Shown one piece after another: positions 63,822 through 64,000 of a stretch of 64,000 nt of DNA (its first letter is position 1; each line of letters starts with the position of its first letter). The translations under genes were made by a program, and so were the position numbers. The notes under the pieces were generated by a model. That model worked only from the letters and a program-made list of their open reading frames with translations. It was not told the origin of the DNA and did not search any database. The DNA lies in assembly GCA_025548565.1 (NCBI GenBank), contig JAJLPB010000010.1:124001-188000 (forward strand), written 5' to 3'. Origin of the DNA: Rugamonas sp. A1-17 (GTDB taxonomy: Bacteria > Pseudomonadota > Gammaproteobacteria > Burkholderiales > Burkholderiaceae_D).

Positions 63822-64000
63822 TTACAGTACGCCGGCTTCTCGCAGGGCCGCGCGTACCGCGTCATGGCATTCGGCCGCCAGCGGCACCAGCGGCAGGCGG
63901 ATGCCAGCCGGCATTTTGCCCATTTCCGCCAGCGCCCATTTGACCGGCACCGGATTCGGCTCGATGAACAGTTTCTGGTGCAGCGGGAACATCTTATTGT
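63822..64000 (-). CDS. dapA: 4-Hydroxy-tetrahydrodipicolinate synthase, 3' end
   Basis: Only the last 58 or so codons lie in the window. The translation NKMFPLHQKLFIEPNPVPVK and the end PLVPLAAECHDAVRAALREAGVL is the C-terminal helical part of DapA, including EPNPVPVKWAL. The gap to bamC is 78 bases; dapA-bamC is a known pair. Partial: the 5' end is beyond base 64000. Confidence 0.92.
   Translation of the reverse strand, partial: NKMFPLHQKLFIEPNPVPVKWALAEMGKMPAGIRLPLVPLAAECHDAVRAALREAGVL

Overview
The window is a high-G+C segment of a betaproteobacterial chromosome, most likely Oxalobacteraceae (Massilia/Duganella/Janthinobacterium relatives). This rests on the gene order asd-fimV-truA-trpFBA-accD-folC-SPOR-cvpA-purF, an entericidin-like gene inside the leu operon, dapA-bamC, a PEP-CTERM protein, hemP and the strong GC3 bias. 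No rRNA, tRNA, insertion sequence or CRISPR array was recognised.

Layout. 1-17 kb (minus strand): biosynthetic block leuC-entericidin-leuD-leuB-asd, terminator, then fimV-truA-trpF-trpB-trpA, a small ribbon-helix-helix-like gene with its own promoter, accD-folC-SPOR protein-cvpA-purF. 17-20 kb: isolated chemotaxis pair cheZ-cheA. 20-22.6 kb: universal stress protein behind a perfect FNR-type box, an orphan NarL-type response regulator and a Crp/Fnr regulator lacking Fe-S cysteines. 22.7-32.2 kb: iron region with a hemP-led operon (plus), a TonB-dependent receptor and a PepSY/DUF2271/DUF4198/ApbE/flavoreductase operon (minus). Both operons start at Fur-box-like sequences, and the DUF2271 protein carries an FMN-attachment motif.

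32.3-37.4 kb: small stress and redox genes (pyridoxamine-oxidase-like, KGG-repeat protein, aldo/keto reductase with divergent LysR, msrC), then a REPIN-like element next to a beheaded tetR and a deleted alpha/beta hydrolase gene. 37.4-40.5 kb: ECF42-type sigma factor with its DGPF/VOC partners and a candidate autoregulated promoter. 40.5-44.9 kb: first copper-type two-component module with czcE, DUF305 and beta-propeller genes. 44.9-48.5 kb: a dockerin-bearing secreted metzincin protease beside a cohesin-domain PEP-CTERM protein. 48.8-52 kb: CPBP protease, MFS transporter, LysR. 52.1-55.7 kb: second copper module (CopI-like cupredoxin, CopC, CzcE, sensor kinase, regulator), flanked by two diverged copies of the mutS 5' end. 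55.9-64 kb: mutS, a secreted protein, slyD, an L16 hydroxylase-like gene, a small conserved gene, an Ala/Pro-rich lipoprotein, bamC and the 3' end of dapA.

Most notable: the cohesin/dockerin pair; the flavinylation cluster with a visible DGVSGAT acceptor; the mutS-start remnant marking an apparent insertion or replacement junction; the ECF42 promoter match; and the autoregulated-looking orphan RHH gene inside the trp-acc block.
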